This document shows positions 24,811 to 25,398 of a stretch of 25,398 bases of DNA, piece after piece (within the stretch, counting starts at the first letter, position 1; every line of letters begins with the position of its first letter). A program made the translations under genes and the position numbers. The notes under the pieces were generated by a model, which saw only the letters and a program-made list of their open reading frames with translations, did no database searches and was not told the DNA's origin. This stretch comes from an uncultured Clostridia bacterium (lineage in GTDB: Bacteria > Bacillota > Clostridia > TANB77 > CAG-508). Where the stretch lies: positions 1 through 25,398 of the forward strand of contig CAKPKQ010000016.1 of NCBI GenBank assembly GCA_934167305.1, given 5' to 3'.

Positions 24811-25398
24811 ATGCAAATATTTGATTCTCATGCACATTATAATGATGAAAAATTTGAACTTGACAGAGAAGAAACTTTAAAAAAAGTATGCGAGGCTGGG
24901 GTTAAAAAGCTAGTGTGTGCTGGGTATAATATAGAATCTTCAAAACAAGCGATAAAAATAGCAAATGAACATGATTATATATATGCAACTGCAGGAATTT
25001 CACCAAATGATATTCCAACTTTTGAAAATGAAAATAATGATGTAAAACAATTCTTTTTTGAAGATGTACTAAATGAACAATTAAAAGAATTAACTAAAAT
25101 TGCACAAAATAAAAAAGTAGTTGCAATAGGTGAAATAGGGCTGGATTATTATTGGAATAAAGAAAATAAAGCTGAGCAAAAATCAGCATTTATAAAACAA
25201 ATAAAAATAGCAAATGAGCTTGATTTGCCAATAGTAATACACACAAGAGAAGCGGTAGCAGATACACTTGATATATTGAAAAATGAAATTAGTGTAAAAA
25301 ATAAAGGTGTATTTCACTGTTGCCCATTGAATGTAGAACTAATTAAAGAAGCTTTAAAATTAGGTTTTTATATTTCTTTTGCTGGACCAATAACATTT
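24811..25398 (+). CDS. tatD: TatD-family metal-dependent hydrolase (partial, runs off the window)
   Basis: The first 196 codons are in the window, starting MQIFDSHAHYND after an AGGGGG RBS; the 3' end is cut by the window edge. Metal-binding motifs of TatD DNases are seen: HxH (H7, H9), GEIGLDYY, IHTREA and FHCC. The usual GxHPH segment reads GISPND here, replacing the His; as that His is not among the core metal ligands, activity is not excluded. TatD proteins act as 3'-5' exonucleases or related phosphoesterases in quality control. The link to acpS is only by position. Confidence 0.9.
   Translation, partial: MQIFDSHAHYNDEKFELDREETLKKVCEAGVKKLVCAGYNIESSKQAIKIANEHDYIYATAGISPNDIPTFENENNDVKQFFFEDVLNEQLKELTKIAQNKKVVAIGEIGLDYYWNKENKAEQKSAFIKQIKIANELDLPIVIHTREAVADTLDILKNEISVKNKGVFHCCPLNVELIKEALKLGFYISFAGPITF

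Overview
The window is a very AT-rich (low-GC by eye), gene-dense piece of a Gram-positive chromosome. Arginine is written almost only as AGA, ribosome binding sites are strong AGGAGG types, and there is a SpoIIE sporulation phosphatase, a MecA adaptor and an mreBCD-PBP2-minC cell-shape block. Together these point to an endospore-forming (or spore-descended) Clostridia member, probably an uncultured gut-type lineage; the exact taxon is inference. No rRNA, tRNA, CRISPR array, insertion sequence or phage gene was seen.

Positions 1-1960 hold an M23 cell-wall endopeptidase and a convergent mecA, which share a bidirectional terminator. A divergent promoter region follows. Positions 1959-7988 form a rightward block: a DUF4321 membrane protein, radC (broken by a one-base frameshift), mreB, mreC, mreD, a class B penicillin-binding protein (PBP2 type), and a short MinC that has only the C-terminal domain. 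This is the elongation and shape machinery. RodA, MinD and MinE are not in the window.

Positions 7977-8903 hold a leftward three-gene cluster of small proteins (52, about 126 and about 127 aa) of unknown function; the 52-aa gene is described here from the raw sequence. It diverges from two giant secreted surface proteins (9232-14211, 1659 aa; 14233-18810, 1525 aa). Both are built from beta-sandwich repeats of the DUF11 and SdrD B-like (Cna-B-like) kinds. They share a related C-terminal module with an IDSVxGN-type motif and end in a membrane segment plus basic tail, with atypical sorting motifs. The second has a Cys and a Gln placed as in thioester adhesin domains, plus a separate Cys/His cluster. 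A strong terminator follows them.

Positions 19078-21549 encode SpoIIE. A terminator that overlaps a candidate promoter separates it from a tight operon (21651 to the window end): a membrane-anchored WG-repeat protein, a 409-aa tail-anchored protein of unknown function, AcpS (holo-ACP synthase), and TatD, which is cut by the window edge.

The most unusual items are the surface-protein pair with its possible thioester, the small-protein cluster, the N-terminally short MinC without MinD/E beside it, the radC frameshift located exactly at the only in-frame CGG codon I found in the window, and the overlapping terminator-promoter after spoIIE.
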